Positions 1 through 5,128 are shown, counted from the first letter of the stretch. The stretch: DNA of 5,261 nt from Actinomycetota bacterium (GCA_013821525.1 JACDGR010000260.1:1-5261), one strand, 5' to 3'. Made by a program: numbers and translations. Notes: generated by a model from the sequence alone, not told the origin.

Positions 1-66
1 CCGCAACGCCGCGTCGCGGTCGATGCCCGGCGCCGTGACGACGTCGACGAGCGCCATCTTCCCTTC
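1..66 (-). pseudogene. Fragment of a heavy-metal P-type ATPase (P-domain start), running off the left edge
   Basis: Read leftward on the minus strand, this frame gives E-G-K-M-A-L-V-D-V-V-T-A-P-G-I-D-R-D-A-A-L-R and stays open to the window edge. The pattern matches what follows DKTGTLT in copper/heavy-metal P1B ATPases: an EGK/EGR turn, a 'L-x-D-V-V' strand, then the acidic start of the helix leading to the SEHP region. The phosphorylated aspartate and the rest of DKTGT are absent. In their place the sequence switches to IS481 transposase sequence near 66-72. If the family call is right, the domains normally before this point (metal-binding, actuator, first membrane helices) are lost here, and any remainder lies left of the window. 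Only about 22 residues are visible, so the family call rests on pattern memory. An unrelated protein, or chance reading of a high-GC frame, is possible. Confidence 0.5.
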
Positions 67-68
67 GG

Positions 69-203
69 CCACCAGCGATGAGCAGTCGCTGGCGACACGC
101 TGAAAGCGGCCGCAGCTTGCCTCAACGACATCCCCTCGCCGATCGCGCAGACGAGCGCGTGACGGCCAGCCAGTCCGAGCTTCGCGTTACGGTGATGCAA
201 CAT
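69..203 (-). pseudogene. IS481-family transposase, amino-terminal helix-turn-helix fragment
   Basis: Translation from the ATG at 203-201 gives 45 residues. It starts with a basic segment MLHHRNAKLGLAGRHALV, followed by a helix-turn-helix with the family-typical S-L-R-Q-A-A-A-x-F-x-V-S-P-A-T-A-H-R-W-W (residues 26-45). This is the DNA-binding start of IS481 transposases, which normally run to about 300 residues with a DDE catalytic core. The whole catalytic core is missing. After the second W the frame stays open, but the residues no longer look like a transposase; the neighbouring frame becomes P-type-ATPase-like instead. The start is well supported: an AAGGAGG Shine-Dalgarno (complement of 209-215) lies 5 bases upstream. 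The fragment cannot transpose. Any residual product would at most bind DNA. Confidence 0.82.
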
Positions 204-260
204 CCGGTCCTCCTTCGTGCAGGTCTTTGGCGAGACCCACAGACTCGAAGGAGGGCCGGA
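203..260 (-). promoter_or_regulatory. Leader hairpin burying the transposase ribosome-binding site
   Basis: Positions 203-217 and 246-260 are inverted copies of each other with 14 of 15 positions complementary; the exception is 208 against 255. In a minus-strand transcript the downstream arm contains the AAGGAGG Shine-Dalgarno and reaches the first base of the ATG. Folding would therefore mask the start site. The 28-base loop contains a smaller stem, GGTCT (222-226) against AGACC (233-237). Sequestering the transposase start in read-through RNA is an established control strategy in IS10 and IS50. Its operation in this element is inferred from sequence alone. Confidence 0.5.
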
Positions 261-299
261 CGTATCCCTCAGCCGTTCACAACCTGTGTAGGCACGTCA

Positions 300-305
300 A
301 CTAGC
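300..305. repeat. NCTAGN, probable IS481 target site / one copy of the target duplication
   Basis: ACTAGC sits exactly between the IS end and the first MFS-homologous codons (GCG ATG GAT at 304-312). IS481 of Bordetella pertussis is known to insert at NCTAGN and duplicate those six bases. CTAG is generally scarce in high-GC bacterial DNA, so its presence at this boundary is telling. The partner copy would lie at the lost far end of the element. Confidence 0.5.
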
Positions 306-1062
306 GATGGATAATCTCGGTGCGATCGGCGGGCCGCTGCTTGCGCTCGGGCTGGTCGCGGTCTTCAGCGTCCGCACAGCGATGCTCGTGAGCGCCTTTC
401 CCGGCTTGCTCGCGGTCGCGGCGATCTTCTACGCGATCCGGGCGACGCGCCGACCGACCGAGCAGGAACGCCGGCCGCTGCGTATCCGGCTGCGACCGGT
501 CCTTCACGGCGAGCTCGGCCGGATCCTCGTCGGCATCTCGGCGTTCGAGGTCGGGAATGTTGCCGCGACGCTGCTGATCCTGCGCGCGACCGAGCTCCTT
601 ACTCCCGGCTGGGGCCACGGCAGCGCGGTCAAGATCGCGCTCGGCCTCTACATCGCCTACAACGCGGCAGCCACGCTCGCGAGCATCCCCGGTGGCCGGC
701 TCGGCGATCGCCGCGGCAATCTGCTCGTGCTCGTGCTCGGCATCGTCTGCTTCGGCGTCGCCTACGCCGGGCTCGCACTGATCGGCGCCAGCGTCGCGGC
801 GCTTGCCGTCTTTTTCGTCGCTGCCGGAGTCGCGATCGGCTTCGTCGAAACCGCCGAGCACGCCGCAGTCGCCGAACACGCACCCGTCGACATCCGCGGC
901 TCCGCGTTCGGCGCACTCGCAGCGATCCAGTCACTCGGCAACTTCGCCGCCAGCGCGATCGCAGGGCTCCTCTGGACGACAGTCTCGCCGCGAGCGGCAT
1001 TCCTCTACCTCGCGGCATGGATGCTGATCGCCCTCGCAACGTTCGCTGGATCGCGGCGATAG
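301..1062 (+). pseudogene. MFS transporter, 5'-truncated by the IS481 insertion (C-terminal two-thirds)
   Basis: The readable frame encodes about 251 residues with roughly eight hydrophobic segments, against about 400 residues and twelve segments for a whole major facilitator. The sequence opens with A-M-D-N-L-G-A-I-G-G-P-L-L-A. In relatives this motif is internal, at the start of transmembrane segment 5 (typically '..RAMDNLGAxxGP'). The ATG at 307 is therefore probably an internal methionine, not a start, and no ribosome-binding site precedes it. A cytosolic linker follows (about residues 46-66, rich in R/E), then six membrane segments. G-R-L-G-D-R-R-G near residue 131 is the MFS loop motif. 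The frame closes with TAG at 1060-1062 and has no internal stop or frameshift, so the truncation looks fairly recent. The substrate cannot be told; loss of the amino-terminal bundle should abolish transport. Confidence 0.8.
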
Positions 1063-1129
1063 GGATCGGCAGCAAGGGGAGGCGGAGGCTACAGGTGCTC
1101 GTGGGCCGGGGGCCTGGCTCGGCGTCTCA

Positions 1130-1163
1130 GCTGACGACGCGACGACTCGCAGTCGTCGTCAGC
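1130..1163 (+). terminator. Long inverted repeat downstream of the MFS remnant, terminator-like
   Basis: GCTGACGACG (1130-1139) and CGTCGTCAGC (1154-1163) form a perfect 10-bp stem around a 14-base loop. The same stretch can instead fold as CGACGACT (1140-1147) against AGTCGTCG (1151-1158), an 8-bp stem with a CGC loop. It lies 68 bases past the MFS stop. No U-run follows, so it would be an atypical terminator; high-GC actinobacteria often lack U-tracts. The nested alternative stems also leave room for a regulatory structure. Confidence 0.35.
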
Positions 1164-1347
1164 CCAGACAATTCCTCGCTTTCGCCTCCAGAGCCGCAGT
1201 TACATCGTTTATCGGATTAGACCCTTCGCAGAGCTACGCATGTTGAGCGCGACGCTGGTACCCAGGCAGCGAACGACGGTCAGGTTCGCGTAGCAGGTTG
1301 CACTGCTAGTACCGCCGGGTTGCGCAATCACGTCGAGAGCTCAATAA

Positions 1348-1368
1348 CGGGCACCAGCATCGTGCCCG
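1348..1368. repeat. Perfect 7-bp inverted repeat upstream of the metal-transport unit
   Basis: CGGGCAC (1348-1354) and GTGCCCG (1362-1368) are separated by seven bases, about 80 bases before the lipoprotein start. The spacing fits either an RNA hairpin or a dimeric repressor operator. It does not match a metal-regulator box I can name. Confidence 0.3.
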
Positions 1369-1432
1369 GATCTCCCAATTGGACCAGCTGTCTGACTCGC
1401 GGATTTCGCGCCGGCATCTCGCGGCTCGAAGC

Positions 1433-1440
1433 GGGAGAGG
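1433..1440 (+). promoter_or_regulatory. Ribosome-binding site that decides the lipoprotein start
   Basis: GGGAGAGG ends eight bases before the ATG at 1449. The upstream TTG at 1320, which would extend the frame by 43 residues, has no such site. It would also bury the signal peptide inside the protein. Confidence 0.6.
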
Positions 1441-1448
1441 TCGTCATA

Positions 1449-1856
1449 ATGGCGGCGTCGGTGCTGATGCGAGCCCTTGCCCTCGCTGTCTTGGCGGCCT
1501 TGCTGGCAGGCTGCAACGGCGGCACGGTCGACCGTCACGCTCTCACCAACGACTCGTCGACGATCGATTCGATGGCCTGCGAAGGAGCGCTTCTCGCGCA
1601 TGACATTGCGCAGGGGAAGACCACTGTGTTCTTCGCGCGCGAACAGGCGGAGGAGCTGCGCATCCAGTCGTCGAACCTCGCGAACGCACTCGCGAGGCGG
1701 AAGACGCTCCCTTCGATCGAGGAGAAGGTTCGCGCCAAGGCGAGGGAATCAGCGAGGTTGTCGGCGATGCTGCAGCGCCTGCATGACCACCCGTCCGATC
1801 GTGGCGTGGCCACTTCCGTCGAGGGGCATTTGACGAAGCTCGGCGGCTGCGCGTGA
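1449..1856 (+). CDS. Small lipoprotein with a cysteine pair, first gene of the NRAMP-like/PRC unit
   Basis: The product is 135 residues. The amino terminus is a lipoprotein signal: one arginine (R8), a hydrophobic stretch 9-19, and the lipobox L19-A20-G21-C22. The mature protein should be lipid-anchored on the outer face of the membrane. The rest is predicted mostly helical (about 39-56, 60-86, 88-113, 117-132) and rich in E, R and K. It carries just two more cysteines, C44 at the start and C134 next to the end. If oxidised outside the cell, these could staple the bundle ends together. I recognise no family, and the standard metal-binding-lipoprotein signatures (such as a His-rich loop) are not visible. 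The gene overlaps the transporter gene by four bases (GTGA), so the protein is likely made with it; an accessory role at the outer face of the transporter is inferred. A second ATG at 1467 (M7) would also give a good signal peptide but lacks a ribosome-binding site. Confidence 0.8.
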   Translation: MAASVLMRALALAVLAALLAGCNGGTVDRHALTNDSSTIDSMACEGALLAHDIAQGKTTVFFAREQAEELRIQSSNLANALARRKTLPSIEEKVRAKARESARLSAMLQRLHDHPSDRGVATSVEGHLTKLGGCA

Positions 1857-3079
1857 ACAAGCTGCTCGGCCTCTCGCTCGGGATCCTCGCGGCGATTGGC
1901 GGCTTCGTCGATATCGGCGACCTCGTTTTCAACACTGCCGCCGGGGCGACGTTCGGCTATCAGCTGATGTGGGTGATCCCCGTCGGGGTCGTCGGGATCA
2001 TCGTCTACACCGAGATGTGCGGCCGCGTTGCCGCTGTGTCTGGAAAGGCGGTGTTCGACGCCGTCCGCGAACGGGTCGGCTTCAAGGCAGCGCTGGGCGC
2101 GCTCGTCTCGTCTGAGGTCGTGAATCTGATGACACTCGCGGCGGAGCTCGGCGGTGTGGCGATTGCGCTGCAACTCCTCTCGGGTCTCCCGTACCGCTGG
2201 TTGATTCTGCTTTCCGCGATTGGGTTTGCAGTGGTCATCTGGGTGACCTCGTTCAACTGGATCGAGCGGATCTTCGGCTACGGCGGGCTCTGCATGCTTG
2301 TCTTCGCAGTGGCCGCGGTGAAGCTCGGCCCCGACTGGGCGAAGGTCGGAAACGGGTTCATTCCGCACATCTCGCAGAACAACCCGCTGCTCTACGCCTA
2401 CTTCGTGGTCGGGCTGCTGGGAGCGGCGATGACGCCGTACGAGGTCTATTTCTACTCCTCGGGCGGCATCGAGGAGGAGTGGTCGCCAAAGGACATCGGG
2501 CTCAACCGCGCCAACGCGATCGTCGGCTATGGACTCGGCGGGACGCTGTCGCTAGCGCTGATGGTCGTCGGCGCGACGGTCTTTCTCGGGCACGGAATCT
2601 CGCCGGAGCATCTCGGCACGATCGCGCTCGGCGCAGGCGACCCCCTAGGGAAGGTCGGCCTGCTGCTCGGGATCATCGGGATCTTTTTCGCCGTCGGCGG
2701 CGCGTCGATCGATACGGTGTTCTCGGGCGCCTACAACCTGGCCCAGTTTTGCGGCTGGGAGTGGGGGCGCTACCGCCACCCGAAGGGAGCGCCACGCTTC
2801 ACGATCACATGGCTGGTCTTGCTCGTGCTCGCGATGGGAATCGTGATGACCGGCGTCGATGCCGTCGTGCTTACCGAATACGCGGTGATCTTCTCCGTCG
2901 TCGCTCTACCACTCACCTACATCCCGATCCTGCTGGTCGCAAACGATAAGGCCTACATGGGCCGCTACGGCAACGGCCGCTTCGCCAATGTGGTCGGGTT
3001 CATCTACCTGATGATCATCATGGCTGTCGCGTTGACGGCGATCCCGCTGATGATCCTGACGAACGCGGGCCAGAATTGA
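1853..3079 (+). CDS. NRAMP (SLC11)-family divalent metal transporter, non-canonical binding site
   Basis: The product is 408 residues, normal for the family, with about eleven hydrophobic segments and almost no amino-terminal tail. The GTG start overlaps the lipoprotein stop. Family marks are visible: the TM1 region G-F-V-D20-I-G-D23 followed by A-G-A-T-F-G-Y-Q-L-M-W, then the E54-M-C-G-R-x(5)-G-K element of TM2 (Nramps usually have EMSAR..TGK), L-A-A-E98-L-G-G in TM3, and the TM6 segment G-A191-A-M-T194-P-Y196. Canonical Nramps bind metal with D and N of DPGN in TM1 and with A and M of the A-x-x-M-P-H segment in TM6. Here these read D, D, A and T, and the histidine is Y. The methionine is established as a determinant that favours transition metals over Mg2+/Ca2+, so its loss argues against a plain MntH-type Mn2+/Fe2+ importer. 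It points toward the NRAMP-related clade that includes magnesium transporters; substrate is inference. The PRC-barrel genes downstream are translationally coupled to it. Confidence 0.87.
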   Translation: MNKLLGLSLGILAAIGGFVDIGDLVFNTAAGATFGYQLMWVIPVGVVGIIVYTEMCGRVAAVSGKAVFDAVRERVGFKAALGALVSSEVVNLMTLAAELGGVAIALQLLSGLPYRWLILLSAIGFAVVIWVTSFNWIERIFGYGGLCMLVFAVAAVKLGPDWAKVGNGFIPHISQNNPLLYAYFVVGLLGAAMTPYEVYFYSSGGIEEEWSPKDIGLNRANAIVGYGLGGTLSLALMVVGATVFLGHGISPEHLGTIALGAGDPLGKVGLLLGIIGIFFAVGGASIDTVFSGAYNLAQFCGWEWGRYRHPKGAPRFTITWLVLLVLAMGIVMTGVDAVVLTEYAVIFSVVALPLTYIPILLVANDKAYMGRYGNGRFANVVGFIYLMIIMAVALTAIPLMILTNAGQN

Positions 3080-3429
3080 TCCGGGGCGAGTTCGACATCG
3101 GCCTGCACGTGCTCGACCACCAGCTGCTCGACAAGAACGGCCGCCGCTGCGGCAACGTCGACGACCTGGCAATCGAAGGCGGCCCCGGCGAGACGCCAGA
3201 AGTAGTCGCGCTCCTTGTCGGTCCGGGTTATTGGGGCGAACGGGCAGGCTGGATCGGCAGGTTGGCGGGCTGGATCGGCGGCGGCGCGAAGGTGCGCGTC
3301 GAGTGGAGCGAGGTAGCGGAGATCGACTCGGCGGTCGAACTGAAGGAAGAAGCCCCTAAGCTGGGCCTGGGCCGAGGCGACGATCGCTTCCGCCACTACC
3401 TCGAGAGGATCCCGGGAGCCGGGAAGTGA
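3076..3429 (+). CDS. PRC-barrel domain protein, translationally coupled to the transporter
   Basis: The product is 117 residues from a TTG start that overlaps the transporter stop (TTGA). The next in-frame alternative, GTG at 3109, would remove the first strand of the domain, so TTG is preferred although its ribosome-binding site is weak. The PRC-barrel pattern is clear: H-V-L-D-H-Q-L-L-D-K-N-G-R-R-C-G-N-V-D-D-L (about residues 11-31), a strand V-V-A-L-L-V-G-P (43-50), a glycine/tryptophan-rich insertion (51-73), and the closing strands V-R-V-E-W-S-E-V-A-E-I (about 74-84). The tail ends in R-I-P-G-A, a segment I associate with actinobacterial PRC proteins. There is no signal peptide or membrane segment, so it is cytosolic. 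PRC barrels are small interaction or sensor modules found in photosynthetic reaction centre subunit H, RimM and some transporter regulatory regions. A role as cytosolic partner of the transporter is inferred from coupling alone. Confidence 0.75.
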   Translation: MIRGEFDIGLHVLDHQLLDKNGRRCGNVDDLAIEGGPGETPEVVALLVGPGYWGERAGWIGRLAGWIGGGAKVRVEWSEVAEIDSAVELKEEAPKLGLGRGDDRFRHYLERIPGAGK

Positions 3430-3695
3430 GGACATTCTCGTCATTCCAGGGACGCAAGGTGGTAACGCAATCGGGCGAAGTCCTCGGCCGCTGCGCCGAT
3501 CTCCGCGGCGAACTGACGGGCGCGAAGCTGCGGGTCACGGGTCTGTGCGTCGGGCGGAAAGCGTGGCTCGCGCACCTCGGAGTACGGATGCACCACCAGC
3601 ACGCCATCGTGCCATGGGGAGCAATCGTACGTATCGAAGGGAAGCGGATCATCGTCCGCGACGACGCAGCCGACACGGCTGACCCGGCCGCATAA
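3426..3695 (+). CDS. Second small PRC-barrel protein, last gene of the unit
   Basis: The product is 89 residues from a GTG start that overlaps the previous stop (GTGA), with GGGAG seven bases upstream at 3414-3418. Almost the whole protein is one PRC barrel: F-S-S-F-Q-G-R-K-V-V-T-Q-S-G-E-V-L-G-R-C-A-D-L (residues 4-26), strand L-R-V-T-G-L-C-V-G (35-43), then V-P-W-G-A-I-V-R-I-E-G-K-R-I-I-V-R-D (about 63-80). The V-P-W-x-A-I/V-V-R-I-E ending is typical of actinobacterial PRC domains. It differs clearly from the PRC protein before it and is not a recent duplicate. Two complementary barrels made in series suggest a heteromer or two halves of a regulatory module. Cysteines 23 and 41 are isolated and form no motif. 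It ends with TAA and faces the oppositely directed reductase gene 50 bases away. Confidence 0.78.
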   Translation: MRTFSSFQGRKVVTQSGEVLGRCADLRGELTGAKLRVTGLCVGRKAWLAHLGVRMHHQHAIVPWGAIVRIEGKRIIVRDDAADTADPAA

Positions 3696-3704
3696 CATCT
3701 GAAA

Positions 3705-3730
3705 TTCGCGTGCGCGAGTGGCTCCGCGAA
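3705..3730. terminator. Weak inverted repeat between convergent genes
   Basis: TTCGCG (3705-3710) and CGCGAA (3725-3730) can form a 6-bp stem around a 14-base loop, between the stop codons of the PRC gene and the reductase gene. It is the only obvious candidate for a shared terminator in the 50-base gap. The stem is short, the loop large, and there is no U-tract. Confidence 0.25.
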
Positions 3731-3745
3731 CCGAAGGAAGCCAGC

Positions 3746-5086
3746 TCAGAGATCGTCGATTGCGTAGTTGAGCGCTTCACCGAAGGTCGGGAACTGCATC
3801 GGGGTGTCGCGTAGCGTCGCGATCGGGATGCGCGCTTTGATCGCGATCACCGTCGCGCCGATCCATTCCGATGCGAGTGGGCCGACGGCGAACGCGCCGA
3901 CGAGGATGCCCTGGTTGCTGTCGGCGATGACCGTCATGAAGCCGCAGTAGCTGGTGCCGTAGGTTCCGGTCCGTGTGAGCTTCTCGAGTGAGACGGTGCC
4001 TTGCTTGATCGCTATGCCTTGCTCGTTGGCCTGTTCGGGGGTGAGCCCGACTGCTGCGACTTCGGGGTCGGAGAAGACGACGCGAGGGATCGCTCGGTAG
4101 TCCGCTGTGCGTGGTCGTCCGAGGATGTCGTCGGCGGCGATCTCGCCTTGGTAGTGGGCGACGTGCGTGAACGGCATGACGGCGGTCACATCGCCGGCCG
4201 CCCAGACATTCTTCGCGGCCCGGCAGCGCGCGTCGACGTCGATGCCGCCGCTCTCGCCGGGCTCGAGCCCGACCGCCTCGAGGCCGATATCCTCGACGCG
4301 GGGCCTGCGCCCAACGGCCGCCACGAGCCGCTCCGACTCGAGGCAGCGTCCGTCGCTGAGGTAGAGCTTGACGCGTCCCTTGGCGGCTTCGACTCGTTTC
4401 GCGTCGGCTCCCAGATACAGCTCGATCCCGTCTTCGGTCAGGAGTCGCGCGAGCTCCTCTCCCACCCTCGCGTTTTCTCGGGGGAGCAGTCGGCTGTCTT
4501 CCTGGACGACGATCACGTGTGTGCCATGGCCGTGGAGCATCTGCGCAGTCTCGATTCCGACGGGGCCGCCGCCAAGCACGATCGCGTCCTTTGGTGGCGC
4601 TGCCATCGTGTAGACATCCCGCGTCCCCCAAATCGCAATCTGGTCGAGCCCGTCGATCGCCGGGACGACGGAAACGGTGCCTGTTGCGACCACGATCTTC
4701 GCGGCCTCGACCGTCCTCTCTCCAATAGCGATCTGACCCGGCCCGACGATCCGGCCGCTACCTCGGATGACCGTCGCGCCGGCCGCCTTCATCTTCGCCG
4801 CCTTCGCCGTGTCGTCGAGACCGGAGATCATGAAGTCGCGATAAGCCGCGATCGGCGCCCACGCCTTTCGCGGCTGCGTCAGGCCCCGCACCAGCCTCGC
4901 CTCAGTGCGCACCTCCGGGGCGCGCAGCAGCGTCTTACTCGGCACACACGCCCAGTAGGCGCACTCTCCACCCACCAGCTCCCGTTCGACCAGCGCGACG
5001 CTCAGCCCGGCGCCGTCGAGCCTTCTCACCACTGCTTCCCCGGCTGGCCCACCCCCGAGGATCACCACGTCATAGCGCTCACCCAT
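3746..5086 (-). CDS. FAD/NAD(P)-dependent pyridine nucleotide-disulfide oxidoreductase
   Basis: The product is 446 residues, close to the usual 450-480 of the dihydrolipoamide dehydrogenase/mercuric reductase/glutathione reductase fold. FAD is bound by G11-G-G-P-A-G16. The redox-active disulfide is C42-A-Y-W-A-C47-V-P-S-K, with normal C-x4-C spacing but unusual interior residues. A second nucleotide-binding site is G172-G-G-P-V-G177-I-E for NAD(P)H; E196 at the end of the second strand mildly favours NADH. G259-R-R-P and A296-A-G-D-V300 complete the flavin domain, and the C-terminal dimer domain follows. The canonical catalytic H-P-T-x-x-E reads F432-P-T-F-G-E437, so the histidine is lost while the glutamate stays. 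The C-terminal Cys pair of mercuric reductase is absent, so it is not a MerA. Lipoamide, mycothiol or quinone substrates cannot be separated here. ATG at 5086 is preferred over TTG at 5122 because GGGAGGG lies four bases before it. It converges on the metal-transport unit; a shared pathway is not shown. Confidence 0.88.
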   Translation of the reverse strand: MGERYDVVILGGGPAGEAVVRRLDGAGLSVALVERELVGGECAYWACVPSKTLLRAPEVRTEARLVRGLTQPRKAWAPIAAYRDFMISGLDDTAKAAKMKAAGATVIRGSGRIVGPGQIAIGERTVEAAKIVVATGTVSVVPAIDGLDQIAIWGTRDVYTMAAPPKDAIVLGGGPVGIETAQMLHGHGTHVIVVQEDSRLLPRENARVGEELARLLTEDGIELYLGADAKRVEAAKGRVKLYLSDGRCLESERLVAAVGRRPRVEDIGLEAVGLEPGESGGIDVDARCRAAKNVWAAGDVTAVMPFTHVAHYQGEIAADDILGRPRTADYRAIPRVVFSDPEVAAVGLTPEQANEQGIAIKQGTVSLEKLTRTGTYGTSYCGFMTVIADSNQGILVGAFAVGPLASEWIGATVIAIKARIPIATLRDTPMQFPTFGEALNYAIDDL

Positions 5087-5090
5087 GCGT

Positions 5091-5097
5091 CCCTCCC
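5091..5097 (-). promoter_or_regulatory. Ribosome-binding site of the reductase
   Basis: The minus strand reads GGGAGGG followed by four bases and ATG (5086-5084). This fixes the start at MGERYDVV, which is also where the conserved first strand of the FAD fold should begin. I see no convincing promoter hexamers further upstream; the sequence soon runs into transposase-derived DNA. Confidence 0.6.
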
Positions 5098-5128
5098 GGA
5101 ATGTCCCTGACGACGGTACCAACGGCGA

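Larger units (their letters stand above)
69..300 (-). mobile_element. IS481-family insertion sequence remnant (transposase-start end only)
   Basis: The remnant holds the transposase leader and first 45 codons on the minus strand, plus a non-coding terminal part (about 204-300). The outer end lies beside CTAG at 301-304. Reading inward on the minus strand from 299, the end is TGACGTGCCTACACAGG, starting with the TG typical of IS481-family termini. The element is cut internally at about 69, where ATPase-like sequence begins, so roughly 80-85% of a normal element of about 1 kb is missing. No second terminus is present, so the inverted repeat and target duplication cannot be verified. Confidence 0.72.
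1063..1448. other. Non-coding stretch between the MFS remnant and the lipoprotein gene
   Basis: No frame on either strand here resembles a protein, and the open frames that cross it lack start signals and family motifs. It contains a strong inverted repeat (1130-1163) and a shorter one (1348-1368). The composition is locally less GC-rich around 1197-1222 (cagttacatcgtttatcgga and following bases), where a promoter or the edge of another relic could lie. I could not recognise a convincing -35/-10 pair or a known riboswitch. The transcript of the downstream four-gene unit presumably starts somewhere in this stretch. Confidence 0.5.

Noticed and set aside
307..309. ATG at 307 as the true start of a compact half-size MFS protein
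   Set aside because: The M belongs to the internal A-M-D-N-L-G-A motif of whole MFS proteins, homology begins exactly at an IS target site, and no ribosome-binding site precedes it.
78..314. Plus-strand 78-residue open frame over the left IS remnant
   Set aside because: It is antisense to the recognisable IS481 helix-turn-helix, crosses the IS/MFS boundary, and its translation resembles no protein.
1320..1448. Upstream extension of the lipoprotein from TTG at 1320
   Set aside because: It would put 43 polar residues before a textbook lipoprotein signal peptide, whereas the ATG at 1449 has a ribosome-binding site.
1535..2368. Long minus-strand open frame (277 residues) across the lipoprotein and transporter genes
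   Set aside because: It is antisense to two well-supported genes, has a composition rich in R, D, E and H without any family motif, and has no ribosome-binding site. It is a high-GC shadow frame.
3746..5086. Reductase as a mercuric reductase (merA)
   Set aside because: There is no C-terminal cysteine pair, no amino-terminal heavy-metal domain, and no mer genes nearby.
4001..5110. Plus-strand open frame of 369 residues opposite the reductase
   Set aside because: The minus-strand frame has complete FAD, disulfide and NAD motifs. The opposing translation is low-complexity R/D/L with no recognisable fold, so it is a mirror frame.
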